A stretch of DNA of 64,000 nucleotides from NCBI RefSeq assembly GCF_052857255.1, contig NC_135504.1, forward strand, positions 140,580,121 through 140,644,120. Reading direction: 5' to 3'. Below, one piece after another: positions 61,901 through 64,000 of the stretch (positions are counted from its first letter, which is position 1; every line of letters starts with the position of its first letter). A program made the position numbers and the translations under genes. Origin of the DNA: Amblyomma americanum. Taxonomy: Eukaryota > Arthropoda > Arachnida > Ixodida > Ixodidae. Below the pieces are notes generated by a model, which was given only the letters and a program-made list of their open reading frames with translations, ran no database searches and was not told the origin of the DNA.

Positions 61901-64000
61901 GAGAAACTCCGCGTTGTATAAACTCCGCGCTGTAGAAACTCCGCGATGGAGAAACTCCGCGACGGACAAACTCCGCGATGGAGAAATTCCGCGTTGGAGA
62001 AATGTCCGCTCTGGAGAAACTCTACGCTGGAGAAACTCCGCACTGGAGCAACTCCGCTTTGGAGAAACTCCGCGCTGGAGAAACTCCGTGCTGCATAAAA
62101 TCTGCGCTGGAGAAACTCCGGGCTGGTGAAACTCCGCGCTGGAGAAACTCCGTGTTGGACAAACTCCGCGCTGGAGAAACTCCGTGTTGGAGAAACTCCG
62201 TGCTGGAGAAACTTCGCGTTGGAGAAACTGCGCGTTGGAGAAACTGCGCGTTGGAGAAACTCCGCGTTGGAGAAAGTCCGTGTTGGAGAAACTCGGTGTT
62301 GGAGAAACTCCGCGCTGGAGATATTTCGCGTTGGAGAAACTCCGCGTTGAAGAAACTCCGCGTTGGTGAAAGTACGCGTTGGAGAAACTCCGCGCTGGAG
62401 AAACTCCGTGCTGCATAAAATCTGCGCTGTAGAAACTCCGGGCTGGAGAAACTCCGCGCTGGAGAAACTCCGTGCTGGACAAACTCCGCGCTGGAGAAAC
62501 TCCGTGTTGGAGAAACTCCGTGCTGGAGAAACTTCGCGCTGGAGAAACTCCGCGACGGAGAAACTCAGCGCTGGAGTAACTCCACGCTGGAGAAACTCCG
62601 TGTTGGAGAAACTCGGTGTTGGAGAAACTCGGCGCTGGAGATATTTCGCGTTGGAGAAACTCCGCGTTGAAGAAAATCCGCGTTTGTGAAAGTCTGCGTT
62701 GGAGAAAAGTCCGCGTTGGAGAAAAGTCCGCGTTGGAGAAAAGTCCGCTTTGGAGAAAAGTCAGCGCTTGAGAATCCACGCTGGAAAAACTCCGCGCTGG
62801 AGAAGCTCCGCGCTGGAGAAACTCCGCGCTGGAGAAACTCCGAGTTGGAGAAACTCTGCACTGGAGAAGCTCTGCGTTTGAGAAACTCCGCACTGGAAAA
62901 ACTTCGTGTTTGAGAAACTCCGCGATGGAGAAACTCCGCGCTGAAGAAACTCTGCGACGGAGAAACTCAGCGCTGGAGTAACTCCACGCTGGAGAAACTC
63001 CGTGTTGGAGAAACTCGGTGTTGGAGAAACTCCGCGCTTGAAAAACTCCGCGCTGGAGAAACTCCGCGCTGGAAAAACTCCGCGATGGAGAAACTCCGCG
63101 TTGGTGAAAGTCCGCGTTGGTGAAAAGTCCGCGTTGGAGAAAAGTCCGTTTTGGAGAAAAGTCAGCGCTGGAGAAACTCCACGCTGGAAAACCTCCGCGC
63201 TGGAAAACTCCGCGCTGGAGAAACTCTGCGTTGGAGAAAGACCCCGTCGGAGAAGGTCCGCGTTGGAGAAAGTCCGCGTTGGAGAAAGTCCGCGTTGGAG
63301 AAACTCCGCGTTGAAGAAAGTCCGCGTTGGAGAAAGTCCGCGCTGGAGAAACTCCGGGTTGTATAAACTCCGCTCTGGAGAAACTCCGCGATGGAGAAAC
63401 TCCGCGACGGACAAACTCCGCGATGGAGAAACTCCGTGTTGGAGAAAAGTCCGCTCTGGAGAAACTCTACGCTGGAGAAACTCCGCACTGGAGAAACTCC
63501 GCGCTGGAGAAACTCCGTGCTGCATAAAATCTGCGCTGGAGAAACTCCGGGCTGGAGAAACTCCGCGCTGTAGAAACTCCGTGCTGGACAAACTCCGCGC
63601 CGAGAAACTCCGTGTTGGAGGAACTCCGCGCTGGAGAAACTCCGTGCTGCATAAAATCTGCGCTGGAGAAACTCCGGGCTGGAGAAACTCCGCGCTGGAG
63701 AAACTCCGTGCTGGACAAACTCCGCGCTGGAGAAACTCCGTGTTGGAGAAATTCCGCGCTGGAGAAACTTCGCGTAGGAGAAACTGCGCGTTGGAGAAAC
63801 TGCGCGTTGGAGAAACTCCGCGTTGGAGAAAGTCCGCGTTTGAGAAAGTCCGCGTTGGAGAAACTCCGCGCTGGAGAAACTCCGCGTTTGAGAAACTGCG
63901 AACTGGAGAAACTCCGCGATGGAGACACTCCGCGCTGGAGAAACTCCGCGCTGGAGAAACTCCGTGTTGGAGAAGCTCCGTGTTGGGGAAACTTCGCGTT
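58915..64000 (+). repeat. Right-hand mosaic block, cut by window end
   Basis: Starts with a shortened unit: GTTGAAGACCGCG at 58904-58916 lacks four bases of GAAGAAAGACCGCG seen at 59252. The string ACTGCGCGCTGGAAAAACTCC then appears at about 58941 and again near 59870, each time followed by GTCCCCGTCGG units, so parts of one source block occur two or three times here. From about 60021 it follows 55.5-58.7 kb. From about 63.27 kb it switches to a GTTGTATAAAC / GACGGACAAAC segment. The array continues past 64000. Confidence 0.72.

Larger units (their letters stand above)
1..64000 (+). repeat. 16-bp satellite array filling the window
   Basis: The sequence is a head-to-tail run of a 16-bp unit, GAGAAACTCCGCGCTG, from the first to the last base, so both ends of the array lie outside the window. 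Common unit types are CTCCGCGCTGG, CTCCGCGTTGG and GTCCGCGTTGG after the shared GAGAAA. A 17-bp type with four A (GAGAAAAGTCCGCGTTG) occurs in short clusters, and rare 14- and 15-bp units also occur. The consensus is 62.5% GC and carries two CpGs per unit. I saw no block in the opposite orientation and no unrelated sequence except a 47-bp segment present ten times. Recurrent landmark units (GCTTGAAACACACCG, GCTGCATAAAATCTGCG, GGAGATATTTCGCG, TTTGGTCAAAAGTCCGCG) define higher-order blocks. This is typical of eukaryotic satellite or minisatellite DNA. The host and chromosomal location cannot be read from the sequence. Confidence 0.97.

Noticed and set aside
1..64000. CRISPR array (short repeats at regular spacing)
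   Set aside because: There are no unique spacers: repeat follows repeat directly every 16 bp, and there are no cas genes.
1..64000. Telomeric or simple-sequence repeat
   Set aside because: The unit is 16 bp, CpG-rich and has no TTAGGG-like or G-run motif.
1..64000. CENP-B box or other known centromere motif
   Set aside because: I looked for TTCG....A..CGGG in units and in the 47-bp insert and found no match.

Overview
The whole 64 kb window is one uninterrupted tandem-repeat array. I can support no protein-coding gene, RNA gene, transposon, CRISPR array or replication origin in it. The basic unit is 16 bp (GAGAAACTCCGCGCTG and close variants such as GAGAAAGTCCGCGTTG), with a minority of 17-bp, 15-bp and 14-bp units, all head to tail in one orientation. 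About 4,000 units fit in the window. An array of this size, GC-rich short unit and layered higher-order structure points to satellite or macro-satellite DNA of a eukaryotic nuclear chromosome (centromeric, pericentromeric, subtelomeric or sex-chromosome heterochromatin). The sequence does not identify the species.

The array is organised in layers. Above the 16-bp unit, fixed strings of variant units recur in the same order (for example GCTTGAAACACACCG, GCTGCATAAAATCTGCG, GGAGATATTTCGCG and TTTGGTCAAAAGTCCGCG). They form higher-order blocks of roughly 2.5 to 7.6 kb that were duplicated in tandem several times. By following diagnostic variants I could place these near-identical pairs: offset 7,629 bp (about 3720-11354 against 11349-18983), 6,680 bp (506-2950 against 7186-9630), 2,468 bp (17773-19852 against 20241-22317), 5,232 bp (22321-25272 against 27553-30504), 4,719/4,735 bp (36421-41136 against 41140-45872), 3,286/3,287 bp (about 46.3-47.85 kb against 49.6-51.1 kb), and 4,406 and 4,534/4,582 bp (54.5-58.7 kb against 58.9-63.3 kb). 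Smaller duplications of 96, 179, 338, 384 and 735 bp sit inside these.

The only sequence that does not belong to the repeat is a 47-bp, AT-rich, CpG-free segment present ten times, always at the same point in the higher-order block (near 1.07, 7.75, 15.4, 19.3, 21.8, 26.3, 31.2, 46.2, 49.5 and 54.1 kb). Its single-base variants sort the copies into lineages that follow their order along the array, so it serves as a molecular fossil of how the array grew.

Long open reading frames exist in all six frames, up to 1,245 codons. They are a by-product of the unit: 16 is not a multiple of 3, so every frame on a strand runs through the same 16-codon cycle (EKLRAGETPRWRNSAL on plus, QRGVSPARSFSSAEFL on minus), and neither cycle has a stop. 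They are not annotated as genes. Other notable properties are very high CpG density with variants that look like CpG deamination, and dyad symmetry in every unit (GGAG-AAA-CTCC-GCGYT-GGAG) that could let single strands fold into runs of small hairpins.
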